Assembly (NCBI GenBank): GCA_030426845.1
Contig: JAUHXR010000030.1
Coordinates: forward strand, 1-46,146
Source: Polyangia bacterium
Lineage (GTDB): Bacteria > Myxococcota_A > Polyangia > Polyangiales > Sandaracinaceae
Length of the DNA: 46,146 bases
Direction: 5' to 3'
Shown here piece after piece: positions 1 to 10,435 of the stretch; the first letter of the stretch is position 1, and each line of letters opens with the position of its first letter. Position numbers and translations under genes: made by a program. Under the pieces are notes generated by a model. That model worked only from the letters and a program-made list of their open reading frames with translations. It had not been told where the DNA came from and did no database searches.

Positions 1-150
1 GGGGCGCCGGCGTGTCCGAAGCGGTCGAGCCTCCCAGGTACTCGCGCCGCCCAGCCCCGACGCGAAGCGAGGGGCGCCGGCGTGTCCGAAGCGGTCGAGC
101 CTCCCAGGTACTCGCGCCGCCCAGCCCGAAGCGAAGCGAGGGGCGCCGGC
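1..150. repeat. Tandem ~70-bp direct repeat at left edge
   Basis: Bases 1-57 recur exactly at 71-127, and a third partial copy (the GGGGCGCCGGC start) follows at about 140-150. The period is about 70 bp. The unit carries short GCGAAGCGAG sub-repeats. It lies downstream of dnaA and I see no coding sense in it. The copy number to the left of the window is unknown. Confidence 0.85.
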
Positions 151-156
151 GCGGGG

Positions 157-185
157 GGTCCCATCGCGAAGCGATGGGGGGGACC
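157..185 (-). terminator. Hairpin downstream of dnaA
   Basis: Bases 160-167 (CCCATCGC) pair perfectly with 171-178 (GCGATGGG) around a GAA loop, and outer GGT/ACC bases can extend the stem. It lies just past the dnaA stop codon. There is no clear T-run, so factor-independent termination is only an inference. Confidence 0.45.
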
Positions 186-191
186 GCCCAG

Positions 192-1577
192 CTAACCCAG
201 CCCGACCTTGCGCTCGATCGCGGCGACCGCGATGCGCACGTCGGCGTCTTCCTTCTCGAGGAGACCGCCGATCTTCTTCACCGCGCTCATGACCGTCGTG
301 TGGTCCTTGCCGCCGAAGCGGTCGCCGAGGTCGGGGTAGCTCAGCTTGAGGCGCTGACGGCAGACGTACATCGCGACCATCCGCGGGAACGAGATCGCGC
401 GGTGGCGGCGGTGCGACTTGAGGTCCGCGAGGCGGATGTTGAAGTAGTCGCAGGTCGCCCGCTGGATGTCCTCGACCGTCGTCTGCTTCTCGGGCACGCG
501 CGGCGCGACCGTGCCGAGCGCCTCGTTGCAGAACTCGAGGTCGATCTCGCGCTTGAGCAGCTCCGCCTTCACCGCGAGGCGCAGCAGCGTGCCCTCGAGC
601 TCGCGGACGTTGCTCGCCACGTGCTGCGCGATCGCGAGGGCCGCGTCGTCGGCGAGGTGGATCTGCTCCTGCTCCGCCTTCTTGCGGAGGATCGCGATCC
701 GCGTGTCGAGCTCGGGCGCCTGGATGTCCGCCACGAGGCCCCACTGGAATCGGCTGATGAGGCGCTCCTCCATCTCCTTGATCTGCTGCGGGTAGACGTC
801 GGAGGTGACCACGATCTGGCGGTCGGAGTGGTAGAGCGCGTTGAACGTGTGGAAGAACTCTTCCTGCGTCTGCTCGCGGCCCGCGAGGAACTGGATGTCG
901 TCGATGCAGAGCACGTCGCAGCGCGTGCGGTAGCGCTCGCGGAACTCGTTGATGCGGTGGTTCTGGAGCGCCCAGATGAACTCGTTGGTGAAGCGCTCGG
1001 CGCTCAGGAACAGGACGCGCGCGTCGGGCTTGTCCTGCATCACGCGGTGCCCGATCGCGTTCACGAGGTGCGTCTTGCCGAGCCCCACGCCGCCGTAGAT
1101 GAACAGCGGGTTGTAGCGCGTGCCCGGGCTCGACGCGGCCGCGACCGAGGCGGCGTGCGCGAGCTGGTTGCTCGGGCCGACGATGAAGTTGCTGAACCGG
1201 TACTTCGGGTTGAGCCCGTTGTCCTCGGGCGTCGCGCTCGAGGCGGCCGGCGGGGTCACCGACTCGCGGCGGCGCTGCGCGTCCTCGCCGCGGATGCGGG
1301 CGCGCTCCGCCTTCTCGTCGAGCTGCGCCTGCAGGCTCTCGTCGACGCTCCACTCCACCTCGAGCGCGTCGACGCCCGCCTCGCGGCAGAGCGACTCGAG
1401 GATCAGGTCGAGGTAGTGGCTGCTGATCCAGTCAGCGTAGAAGCGGTTGGGGATCCGGAGGGTGACCTTCCCGTCCTCCATGCCCTCGAGCTGCAGCGGC
1501 TCGAGCCAGGTCCGGTAGTTCTCTTCCGAGAGGCGCGGACGGAGCGTGGAGAGGGCGGATTCCCACAGTTGATTCAT
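192..1577 (-). CDS. dnaA: Chromosomal replication initiator protein DnaA
   Basis: This is the AAA+ initiator that binds DnaA boxes and opens oriC. The N-terminal domain I reads NQLWESALSTLRPRLSEENY, followed by a variable charged linker. The AAA+ core has a P-loop (GGVGLGKTHL, about residue 160) and a Walker B (CIDDIQFLAG). The C-terminal domain IV carries the DnaA signature (KDHTTVMSAVKKI). The ATG at 1577 gives 461 aa, a usual length. An in-frame GTG at 1622 would add 15 residues that do not look like family sequence, so the ATG is preferred. Upstream DnaA boxes at 1626-1668 suggest autoregulation. The downstream neighbour is off the window, so it is not known whether dnaN follows. Confidence 0.97.
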   Translation of the reverse strand: MNQLWESALSTLRPRLSEENYRTWLEPLQLEGMEDGKVTLRIPNRFYADWISSHYLDLILESLCREAGVDALEVEWSVDESLQAQLDEKAERARIRGEDAQRRRESVTPPAASSATPEDNGLNPKYRFSNFIVGPSNQLAHAASVAAASSPGTRYNPLFIYGGVGLGKTHLVNAIGHRVMQDKPDARVLFLSAERFTNEFIWALQNHRINEFRERYRTRCDVLCIDDIQFLAGREQTQEEFFHTFNALYHSDRQIVVTSDVYPQQIKEMEERLISRFQWGLVADIQAPELDTRIAILRKKAEQEQIHLADDAALAIAQHVASNVRELEGTLLRLAVKAELLKREIDLEFCNEALGTVAPRVPEKQTTVEDIQRATCDYFNIRLADLKSHRRHRAISFPRMVAMYVCRQRLKLSYPDLGDRFGGKDHTTVMSAVKKIGGLLEKEDADVRIAVAAIERKVGLG

Positions 1578-1625
1578 GCCGTCTTTTCCGAGCAAAAAGG
1601 CGTAGTTGGCCACCGCCTCCACAAG

Positions 1626-1668
1626 TCATCCACAGCTGTGGATGGGATTGTGGACGGCCTGTGGATAA
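1626..1668. promoter_or_regulatory. DnaA-box cluster, candidate oriC/dnaA autoregulatory site
   Basis: A perfect box (TGTGGATAA, complement of TTATCCACA) sits at 1660-1668. TCATCCACA at 1626-1634 has one mismatch. TGTGGATGG at 1637-1645 and TGTGGACGG at 1649-1657 are weaker boxes. Four boxes in 43 bp directly upstream of dnaA is typical of an origin or of dnaA autoregulation. The rest of the gap (1669-2116) shows only a mildly AT-rich patch near 1776-1795 and no gene I can support. Confidence 0.75.
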
Positions 1669-2116
1669 CTCTCAGCGCGGGCGTTACCCGTCGCCGGGTC
1701 ATCGCTCATCGAGTCGTCGAGCGAGAAGGGCGACGCTAGCAAACGGCCGCATGCTCGTCTACGACCGAGATCGGACCATTTTGTAACCCTTCGAGATCGT
1801 GGGCGTTTCGACCCGGGGATATCCTGGGGACGCGCTGTGGCCCGGACCGGCCGATTCGGGCCTGATCCCCAAGTGCCCGGATCGACAGACGTTTTCAAGG
1901 ACGATCCGCTTCTGGCCGCCCACCGGCCCGGATCGCGTGCGATTCGGCCCTCCGCGGGGCCCAGCGGACCCGGCGGATCGCCCCGGATGCCCCCGGAGGG
2001 ATGCCCCCGCGCGGTCGGTGGCGGGTGGAGGAAGAACGCGGGGTGTTGGCCGCGTTGAGGTGCCGCACCGCTTTCTTGGAAATCGGGTTCGGCCCGGTTA
2101 AGGATGGCCTACCGCG

Positions 2117-3067
2117 ATGCCGACCACCTCCTCCCGTACGCACGTCCTCCGGGCGCTCCTCCCGGCGCTCGCGGCCCTGGCCGCTTGGCCCGTCCACGCG
2201 TCGGCGCAGTCCGCCTCGACGCAGCCCGCGGTGGAGGTGGGCTCGCGCAGCCCGCTCCTCGCCGACACCTACGAGACCGCGCGCGGCATGGCGCTCGGGC
2301 TCGGGGCGCGCGCGTCCGCGACCTCGACGAGCGGCCTCGCCTACAACGCGGCCGGCCTCTCGATCGGGCGGCTCTACCACATCGAGAGCGTCGCCCAGTA
2401 CGAGCCCCAAGGCTCGCGGTTCAGCGTCGGGGGCGCGCTCATCGACAGCCACAGCGGCCCGGTCAACATGGGCACCAGCTTCCGCTACGTGCACGGCAAC
2501 GGCGACACCGGCCACGGCGGCTACGACGGTCGCATCGCGCTCGCCGTCCCGTTCGGCGACCACTTCGCGATCGGCGTCACCGGCCGCTACATCAGCTTCT
2601 GGCGCGAGGGCGCCGACGAGAACGCCGACCCCTACGCCGAGCACATCACCTTCGACGCCTCGATCCGCGTCTCGCCGGTCGAGGGCCTCCACTTCGCGGC
2701 CCTCGGCTACAACCTCATCGACGTCGGCAGCTCGCTCGCCCCGATGCAGGTGGGCGGCTCGGTCAGCTACACGATCGACGGCGCGCTGACCCTCGCGTTC
2801 GACGGCCTCGCCGACCTCGGCACCTTCGACTACGAGGACGGGACCATCCGCCCCGAGGGCCTCTTCGGCGGCGGGGTCGAGTACTTCACCGGCGAGGTCC
2901 CGATCCGCGCCGGCTACATGTACGACACGGGCCGCGACCTCCACTACGTCACCGCGGGCGCGGGCTGGATGAACGAGCAGCTCGGCATCGACATCGCGTG
3001 GCGCCAGCAGGTCACCGGCCCGCTCGACACGTGGCTCCTCGCGTCGTTCCGCTACTTCGTCCACTGA
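2117..3067 (+). CDS. Outer membrane beta-barrel protein, PorV/PorQ-like
   Basis: This 316-aa protein opens with a signal peptide (hydrophobic run, then AWPVHASAQ). After it comes a segment of the type LGARASATSTSGLAYNAAGL, which resembles the N-terminal signature of PorV/PorQ-type and FadL-like outer membrane proteins, where an Asn-Pro/Ala-Ala-Gly-Leu turn precedes the barrel. The remainder is alternating aromatic and polar strands (for example SFRYVHGNGD and GYNLIDVG) separated by short turns, ending in FRYFVH. I infer an outer membrane barrel of unknown cargo. No enzyme motif is visible. The small membrane protein that follows is 95 bp downstream. Confidence 0.7.
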   Translation: MPTTSSRTHVLRALLPALAALAAWPVHASAQSASTQPAVEVGSRSPLLADTYETARGMALGLGARASATSTSGLAYNAAGLSIGRLYHIESVAQYEPQGSRFSVGGALIDSHSGPVNMGTSFRYVHGNGDTGHGGYDGRIALAVPFGDHFAIGVTGRYISFWREGADENADPYAEHITFDASIRVSPVEGLHFAALGYNLIDVGSSLAPMQVGGSVSYTIDGALTLAFDGLADLGTFDYEDGTIRPEGLFGGGVEYFTGEVPIRAGYMYDTGRDLHYVTAGAGWMNEQLGIDIAWRQQVTGPLDTWLLASFRYFVH

Positions 3068-3162
3068 ACGCCTCGGCCGGACCGAGCGCCTCGGCGCGAC
3101 GCGACGACGAATCGCCGCGCGACCCGGCCCCGCGCGCAGGCCCGAGCTGCTACGGTCGGCCG

Positions 3163-3927
3163 GTGAGCAGGTGGGCGGCGGTACTGTCGACCGGCCTCGC
3201 GCTGGCGGCGCAGCTTTGGGCGCCGGTGGCGGCGGCCCAGGACGACCTCGCAACCGCCGAGCGCCTGCTCGAGAACGCCGAGTTCGAGCGCGCGGCCGAC
3301 CTGCTCGAGTCGATCGCGGAGAGCGACCGCGGGCTCGACCGCGCCGGGGTCGCCGAGCTGCTGCGGCTGCGCGCGGTGGTGCGCTCGGCCCTCGGTCGGG
3401 ACCGCGACGCGAGCCGCGACCTCGCCTCGCTCGCGCGCGTCCTCGAGGGGCGTGAGCCGGGCGCGCTGCCCGACCCGCTGCGCCGTGAGCTCGAGCGCCA
3501 CCGCCGAGGCGCGCGGCCGATCGAGGCGAGCGTCCGCATCCAGCCGGAGCCGGGCGGGCCGGTCCTCGTGCGGCTCGAGACCGAGGGCGACCCGAGCGGC
3601 CTCGTGCGTCGGACCGAGCTCGTCTGCACGAGCGGCGGCCGCGAGGTCGCGTCGACCGACTCGGACCGGCTGAGCGTCACCGGCGAGCGCGAGCTCGAGT
3701 GCGCGGCCGCGCTCTTCGGCCCCGGCGGCTGGCGGGCGGCCGAGGCGAGCGCGCGCTGGCGCGGCGCCGACGCGGGCGGCGAGGCGCCGAGCTGGCTCGA
3801 CGAGAACTGGGGCTACCTCGCGATCGGCGCGGGCGCGGCCGTCGCGCTCGTCGTGCTGATCAGCGTGGTGGTCTACGCGACGGCCCCGACCGGCGTCTCC
3901 GGGCCCGTCTGGGTCATGGACCCCTGA
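3163..3927 (+). CDS. Hypothetical exported protein with C-terminal membrane anchor
   Basis: A 254-aa protein from a GTG start, chosen because it directly precedes a signal peptide ending WAPVAAAQ. The middle is an Ala/Glu/Arg/Leu-rich helical region with a TPR-like feel (AERLLENAEFERAADLLESI). A stretch with two conserved-looking cysteines follows. Near the end, after WLDENWGYLAIGAG, a hydrophobic span of about 20 residues forms a membrane anchor. I do not recognise a named family. There is no clear ribosome binding site before the GTG, so the start is uncertain. Confidence 0.65.
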   Translation: MSRWAAVLSTGLALAAQLWAPVAAAQDDLATAERLLENAEFERAADLLESIAESDRGLDRAGVAELLRLRAVVRSALGRDRDASRDLASLARVLEGREPGALPDPLRRELERHRRGARPIEASVRIQPEPGGPVLVRLETEGDPSGLVRRTELVCTSGGREVASTDSDRLSVTGERELECAAALFGPGGWRAAEASARWRGADAGGEAPSWLDENWGYLAIGAGAAVALVVLISVVVYATAPTGVSGPVWVMDP

Positions 3928-4018
3928 TCGGTCGCGCGCGGGCAGAGATGCTCAAGCCATCTTGCGGAGTCTCGGTCCGCGCGCCGCGCGGCGGCGGCGG
4001 CGGCTATACTCGTGCGCC

Positions 4019-5353
4019 ATGGCGAGCTCGAGCTGGGACGACCCCGACCGCTGGACCACCGAGGCGACGTCGGCGGGCGGCCACGGCCTGGAGGTCCGCC
4101 GCTTCGGCCTCCGCCACGTCGGCGGCAAGACGGTCGTCGCGCCCTACGAGTCGACCTCCGAGCGGTGCTCCCTCGGCGCTCACGAGAAGAACGACGTCGT
4201 CATCGCCGACTCGACCGTGTCGCGCTTCCACGCGGAGATCGAGATCCGCCCGCGCGGCGCGTTCATCCGCGACCTCGAGAGCCGCAACGGGACCTACGTC
4301 GACGGAGTGCGCGTCGAGGGGGCGTGGCTCGGCCACGGCAGCAGCGTCCGGGTGGGCAAGACGCTGCTCCGCTTCGAGGCGCTCGGGGGCGTCAACCGCG
4401 TCCCGCTCAGCCGCTCCGACATGTTCGGCAGCCTCTTCGGGGCGTCGGCGGGCATGCGCGCGGTGTTCGCGATCCTCGAGAAGGTCGCGCCGTCGGACGC
4501 GACCGTCCTCGTCGAGGGCGAGACCGGGACCGGCAAGGAGGAGGTCGCGTCGTCCATCCACGCGGAGAGCCGGCGCGCCGAGGGGCCGTTCGTGACCCTC
4601 GACTGCGGCGCGATCCCCCCGAACCTCCTCGAGAGCGAGCTGTTCGGGCACGACAAGGGCGCGTTCACCGGGGCGGTCAGCGCGCGCGAGGGCGTCTTCG
4701 AGGCGGCCCACGGGGGCACGCTCTTCCTCGACGAGCTCGGCGAGCTCCCGCTCGGGATGCAGCCGGCGCTCCTGCGCGTGCTCGAGCGCGGCGAGGTCCG
4801 TCGGGTGGGCGAGACCGCGTCGCGCCCCGTCGACGTGCGGGTGGTGGCCGCGACCAACCGCGACCTCCGCAAGGAGGTGAGCGCCGGCCGCTTCCGCGAG
4901 GACCTCTACTACCGCCTCGCGGTCTTCCACCTGCGCGTGCCGCCGCTGCGCGAGCGCCCGGAGGACATCCCCGGCCTCACCGACGTGCTCCTGCGGCGGA
5001 TGGGCCTGTCGCCGGCCGACGCCGACCGCCTCCTGACCCCGGAGCTGCGCGCCCAGCTCGCCAACGGCCGGTGGCCGGGCAACGTGCGGGAGCTGCGCAA
5101 CTACCTCTCCCGGGTGGTCGTGCTCGGCGAGGTGCTCCCGATCACCCCGGCCGACGACGAGCCGCGCCCGTGGCACGTCGACCCGTCCAAGCCCTACGCC
5201 GACGCGCGCAACCTCGCGCTCGCGCAGTTCGAGCGCGACTACGTCGCCGCGCTCCTCGACCACCACCGGGGCAACGTGTCGGCGGCCGCGCGCGCGGCCG
5301 GGATGGCGCGGCCGTACCTGCACCGGCTGCTGCGCCGGCACGGCCTGCGCTGA
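4019..5353 (+). CDS. FHA-domain sigma54-dependent transcriptional activator
   Basis: A 444-aa enhancer-binding protein. Residues of about 25-125 form an FHA phosphothreonine-binding domain (STVSRFHAEI, then SRNGTYVDGV). The central AAA+ domain has Walker A (GETGTGKE), the sigma54-contacting GAFTGA loop, Walker B (LFLDELGEL) and the sensor/arginine region FREDLYYRLAVFHL. The C-terminal Fis-type helix-turn-helix includes GNVSAAARAAGMARPYL. There is no response-receiver domain, so activation is expected through binding a phosphorylated partner, plausibly the adjacent Ser/Thr kinase. The ATG at 4019 lies only 8 bp after a TATACT -10-like hexamer (4005-4010), so the message may be nearly leaderless. 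Confidence 0.93.
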   Translation: MASSSWDDPDRWTTEATSAGGHGLEVRRFGLRHVGGKTVVAPYESTSERCSLGAHEKNDVVIADSTVSRFHAEIEIRPRGAFIRDLESRNGTYVDGVRVEGAWLGHGSSVRVGKTLLRFEALGGVNRVPLSRSDMFGSLFGASAGMRAVFAILEKVAPSDATVLVEGETGTGKEEVASSIHAESRRAEGPFVTLDCGAIPPNLLESELFGHDKGAFTGAVSAREGVFEAAHGGTLFLDELGELPLGMQPALLRVLERGEVRRVGETASRPVDVRVVAATNRDLRKEVSAGRFREDLYYRLAVFHLRVPPLRERPEDIPGLTDVLLRRMGLSPADADRLLTPELRAQLANGRWPGNVRELRNYLSRVVVLGEVLPITPADDEPRPWHVDPSKPYADARNLALAQFERDYVAALLDHHRGNVSAAARAAGMARPYLHRLLRRHGLR

Positions 5354-5359
5354 TCGCAG

Positions 5360-5437
5360 GGCTTGCTTTCGCGGCTCGCTTTCGCGGCTTGCTTTCGCGG
5401 CTTGCTTTCGCGGCTCGCTTTCGCGGCTTGCTTTCGC
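5360..5437. repeat. Six tandem 13-bp repeats between FHA regulator and kinase
   Basis: Six contiguous copies of GGCTTGCTTTCGC or GGCTCGCTTTCGC fill the gap, starting 6 bp after the regulator's stop codon. The order of the T/C variant is T,C,T,T,C,T. The 13-bp period is not a multiple of three, so the array is non-coding. The complement (GCGAAAGCGAG) resembles the GCGAAGCGAG sub-repeat at the left edge of the window. Confidence 0.92.
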
Positions 5438-5471
5438 GGATCGAGCCACGTTGGTAGCTTGACGATCGCGC

Positions 5472-7269
<1,798 letters not shown>

Positions 7270-7277
<8 letters not shown>

Positions 7278-7288
7278 CGTTCAGCGGA
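7270..7288. terminator. Bidirectional hairpin spanning two stop codons
   Basis: TCCGCTGA (7270-7277) and TCAGCGGA (7281-7288) form a perfect 8-bp stem with loop CGT. The stem contains the TGA of the plus-strand kinase and the TGA of the minus-strand gene. It is likely a shared terminator for the convergent pair. Confidence 0.65.
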
Positions 7289-8534
7289 ACGCGAACCCGA
7301 CCTGCGCGCCGAGCCAGAGCGCGAAGTCGGTCCCCTCGGTGGCCGGCGCGGTGATCGCGTCGCCGTCGAAGAAGTGGAAGTAGCCCGCCAGCCCCGCCTC
7401 GAGCCCGTAGGAGAGGCCCATGTCGAGCGAGCCGCCGAGCCGGCCGACCACGTCGAAGCCCTGGGTCTGCCCCTCCTGGCCGAAGTGCTCGCTCAGCGCC
7501 CCGCGCGCGAGGACGCCGCGGTAGCCGACCTCGATCCCGAGGACCGCGAGCTCCTCCTCGATCTGGAAGCGGCCGCGCAGGTGAGGGCGCAAGTAGGCGT
7601 ACTCGGCCGAGGGCACGACGACGAGCGACTGCTCGCCGAAGGAGAAGGAGTCCCAGCCGAAGCCGGCCCCGAGCCCGAGCTCCACCCCGCGCTCGACCTC
7701 GAACAGGAGTCCGACGTCGGCGTAGACGTGGAAGAACGACGTGTCGACCGCCTCGTCGGTCAGGGTGTTGCGTGAGCGCAGCCCCACCGCGTAGCCGAAC
7801 AGGCCGCGCAGCTCGATGCCGCGCTCGATGCCCTCCTCGCCGATCCACGGGCGCGCCGACATCGCGGCCGTCAGCACGGGGTAGGCGACGTCGTTGCGGT
7901 GGACGTCGCCCGTCGTGGTGACGAAGCGCGCGAGCCGGCCCTCGAGCCTCGCGCCGACGTGCGCGTCGAGCACTGGCGCGTCGCGGCCGTCGCGGGACCT
8001 CGACGGGCGGCGGGCGCGGCGGGACCGAGGCGCCCGGCGCGGCTCCTCGCGGGGCGCCTCATCGCGATCCTCGGCCTCCGCCTCGAAGGGCTCCTCCGCG
8101 GCGCGCGCGAGGGTGCGGGCGGCGGGACCGAAGCGGCCGCGCCGGCCCCGGATCGTGACGCTCGCCCGCGCCACGACCCGACCGTCGGCGTCGCGCAGGA
8201 CGAGCGAGACGCGGGCGCGCCGTCCGCGGCGCTGCACCCGACCCGAGACGAGGTAGTCGACGTCCAGCCGCCGCACCGCCAGCTCGCCCGCCCGCGCGCC
8301 GGTCGCGCCATCGACCGCCCGGTCGGTGCGCGCGAGCGGCGCGACCCGGACCCCCGGCTGATCCCGGAGCGCCTCGTGGGTCTGCGCGCGCGCGTCGTCG
8401 GCCGACGGACCGCGGAACGGGAGGATCGCGATCCGCGCGTCGGCGGCCGCGACCGAGGGGAGGAGGCTCGCGACGGCCAGGGCCAAGAAGAGGAGGCGGC
8501 GCGGCGCGAGGCGGTGCGGCGTGAGGAGCGGCAT
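7281..8534 (-). CDS. Exported protein: TolB/CsgG-like N-domain plus C-terminal barrel-like region
   Basis: A 417-aa protein with a signal peptide (LLFLALAVASLLPSVAAAD). The following segment, about residues 33-140 (ARIAILPFRGPSADDARAQ, then VDYLVSGRVQRRG), resembles the alpha/beta domain of CsgG/FlgO/TolB-type proteins that begin with an AxxPF strand. A Glu/Arg-rich linker separates it from a C-terminal half of alternating strands ending in LGAQVGFAFR, an aromatic-containing end expected of an outer membrane barrel. I infer a periplasmic/outer membrane protein of unknown role. It is convergent with the kinase, with a 3-bp gap, and divergent from the lipoprotein cluster. Confidence 0.6.
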   Translation of the reverse strand: MPLLTPHRLAPRRLLFLALAVASLLPSVAAADARIAILPFRGPSADDARAQTHEALRDQPGVRVAPLARTDRAVDGATGARAGELAVRRLDVDYLVSGRVQRRGRRARVSLVLRDADGRVVARASVTIRGRRGRFGPAARTLARAAEEPFEAEAEDRDEAPREEPRRAPRSRRARRPSRSRDGRDAPVLDAHVGARLEGRLARFVTTTGDVHRNDVAYPVLTAAMSARPWIGEEGIERGIELRGLFGYAVGLRSRNTLTDEAVDTSFFHVYADVGLLFEVERGVELGLGAGFGWDSFSFGEQSLVVVPSAEYAYLRPHLRGRFQIEEELAVLGIEVGYRGVLARGALSEHFGQEGQTQGFDVVGRLGGSLDMGLSYGLEAGLAGYFHFFDGDAITAPATEGTDFALWLGAQVGFAFR

Positions 8535-8593
8535 GAGGCGGCTCTTTGGAAGAACCGGACCACGCGGGCGGACCGCGCGCGACGACGCGGATC

Positions 8594-8612
8594 TGTCACT
8601 GGCCGAGTGACA
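8594..8612. promoter_or_regulatory. Palindromic operator-like site upstream of export cluster
   Basis: TGTCACTGGCCGAGTGACA has perfect 7-bp arms and a 5-bp spacer. It lies between divergent genes, so a terminator role is unlikely. A closely similar 17-bp palindrome occurs at 10436-10452. Confidence 0.5.
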
Positions 8613-8713
8613 CCGCGGAGGGCGCCGCGCGGGGCGCGTTCCTCCGGGGGTACACCTCGGCCCGCCGCGCGCAGGCCCGCGGTCGCGGTCCGAACCTTGC
8701 TGCGGTCCCCCGC

Positions 8714-9514
8714 ATGCCCAAGGCCCTCTCGCGCCAGCTCGCTCTGTTCCTTCTCCTCGCCGTCGGCTGCGAGGGCTCGCTCGCGATCGAGTCCTCGTCC
8801 ACCGAGCGCCCCGGCGGCGGCCCGTCCGTCACCGTCGACGCGGGCGGCGGCCAGGGCGGCGGCGGCGTCTCGATCCTGCCCGACAGCGACGCGGGCCCGG
8901 ACCGCGACGCGGGCCCTGGCGCCCCCGGCTGCACCCCGAGCTGCGACGGTCGGAGCTGCGGCGACGACGGCTGCGGCGGGAGCTGCGGGCAGTGCGCCGG
9001 CGGTCAGTCGTGCAGCGCCGGCCAGTGCGTCGGGGCCCCGCCGACGAGCCCCCTCTGCCCGCCGACCGGGGCGGTAGGCCGGCAGCCCGGCGACGTCGCG
9101 CCCGACCTGAGCTTCCCCCTGGCGGGCGGCGGCACGATGTCGATCCGCGACACCTGCGCGAACCGCACGACGCTCGTCTACTACTTCGCGGAGTGGTGCG
9201 GCTACTGCCGCGGCTGGATGCGCACCGCGGCGGCGGCGCTCCAGGCCGAGCTCGCGGGCCAGGGCTTCCAGCTCGTCATCTACTACGCCCAGAACTACAG
9301 CCGCGGCCAGCCCACCGAGGCCGACGCCGAGCGCATCCGCGCCGAGTACGGGCTCGGGTCGATCCCGATCGGGCTCGGCGACCAGAGCTCGTTCCTCACC
9401 ACGTTCTACACCGCGGGTCCGCAGATCAAGATCCTCCTCGAGGAGGGCAACGTCCTCGCCGCGCCGATCCAGCCGATGAGCGACTCGGCCGTCCGCCAGG
9501 TGGCCAACCGATGA
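8714..9514 (+). CDS. Lipoprotein with Cys-rich linker and thioredoxin-like domain
   Basis: A 266-aa protein. A lipobox (LLLAVGC, Cys19) directs lipidation. A low-complexity DAG-rich stalk ends in DAGPGAPGC and leads to a Cys-rich module (CDGRSCGDDGCGGSCGQC). The C-terminal half (about 115-266) is an AhpC/TSA/TlpA-like thioredoxin fold with the redox motif WCGYC (Cys162, Cys165) after LVYYFAEW. It is predicted to act in disulfide or peroxide chemistry at the envelope surface. The ATG at 8714 is set by the signal peptide. Its TGA overlaps the ATG of the next gene (ATGA), so the two are translationally coupled. The stalk is shared with the CAP lipoprotein at 12962. Confidence 0.85.
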   Translation: MPKALSRQLALFLLLAVGCEGSLAIESSSTERPGGGPSVTVDAGGGQGGGGVSILPDSDAGPDRDAGPGAPGCTPSCDGRSCGDDGCGGSCGQCAGGQSCSAGQCVGAPPTSPLCPPTGAVGRQPGDVAPDLSFPLAGGGTMSIRDTCANRTTLVYYFAEWCGYCRGWMRTAAAALQAELAGQGFQLVIYYAQNYSRGQPTEADAERIRAEYGLGSIPIGLGDQSSFLTTFYTAGPQIKILLEEGNVLAAPIQPMSDSAVRQVANR

Positions 9515-10401
9515 GGGCCGCGATCGCGGTGCTCCTCCTCGGCGCCTGCGCCAGCCCGGGCGCCGACGCGCGACCGCCGCTCGAGCTCACGATCGACGAC
9601 CGGCTCCCCGACGAGAGCTGCGGCGCGCGCTGGGTCGCCGGTGTGCGCGGGCGGGTGCGCGACGAGCTCGGCCAGCCGGTCGACTCCGGCCTCGTCCAGA
9701 TGTGCCTGCGCACCGAGGACCACAGCCAGCTCTGCCTCGCGCCCGAGCCGATCGACGCCGACGGCTGGTACCGGGTCGTCCTCGATCGCGAGATCCGGTG
9801 TCTGGAGCAAGTGACATTGCGAGTCACGCAGGAGGACCAGCCGACGTCCGTCGCCTTCTGCCGCCTCCCGATGCGCCCGGTCTACGGCGTGCTCGACGCG
9901 CCCGACGACCTGGTCCTGCACCGCCTCGACGCGCCGACCGAGCTCCCCGCGAGGGGCGACCCCGGCTCGATGCGCACGTTGCGCTTCGGGAGCGGGCTCG
10001 AGCTCGACGTGGTCCCGCGCGACCTCGAGTTCCCGGACACCTACGACCGACTCGCGGCCCGGCCGGTGGATCCCGCGGCCGCGCCCTGCTGGGGGTTCGA
10101 GGAGGAGGGCTCCGGCGAGGAGGCGCCCGCGCTCGACGGGCTGTGGGCGTTCGGTCCCGAGGCGGGGATCGACCCGGGGGCCGGCATGCGGCTGCCCGAG
10201 ACCACGGGGCTCCCCGACGGCGCGCCGGTCGAGCTTTGGCTGGTGGGTGGCACCTACACGCTCCTGCCCGACGGCGCCCAGGTCGAGGAGGGGGAGCTCG
10301 TCCGCTACGGCGCCGGCCACGTCCAGGGCGGCCACGTCGTCCCTGATCCGGGCAGCGAGCTGCCCTACCTGAGCTGGGTCGGCTACCGCGCCGCCCGGTG
10401 A
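9511..10401 (+). CDS. Lipoprotein of unknown function
   Basis: A 296-aa protein with a lipobox (LLLGAC, Cys13). About residues 35-110 look like a beta-sandwich of the carboxypeptidase-regulatory/Ig-like type (VRGRVRDELGQPVDSGLVQMC, a 'gain of attribute' strand pattern, with paired cysteines). The remainder, with phrases such as DGAPVELWLVGGTYTLLPDG, is beta-rich and unassigned. It starts inside the stop codon of the thioredoxin-like lipoprotein and is probably cotranscribed with it. I see no catalytic motif. Confidence 0.7.
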   Translation: MRAAIAVLLLGACASPGADARPPLELTIDDRLPDESCGARWVAGVRGRVRDELGQPVDSGLVQMCLRTEDHSQLCLAPEPIDADGWYRVVLDREIRCLEQVTLRVTQEDQPTSVAFCRLPMRPVYGVLDAPDDLVLHRLDAPTELPARGDPGSMRTLRFGSGLELDVVPRDLEFPDTYDRLAARPVDPAAAPCWGFEEEGSGEEAPALDGLWAFGPEAGIDPGAGMRLPETTGLPDGAPVELWLVGGTYTLLPDGAQVEEGELVRYGAGHVQGGHVVPDPGSELPYLSWVGYRAAR

Positions 10402-10435
10402 GGGAGCGGCGCGCGCGCCGGCCGCCCGGCGGGGT

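Noticed and set aside
12-1739. Long open reading frame antisense to dnaA, and many similar ones antisense to real genes
   Set aside because: GC-rich third positions keep opposite and shifted frames open. The translations are low-complexity Arg/Ala/Gly/Glu-rich and show no domains.
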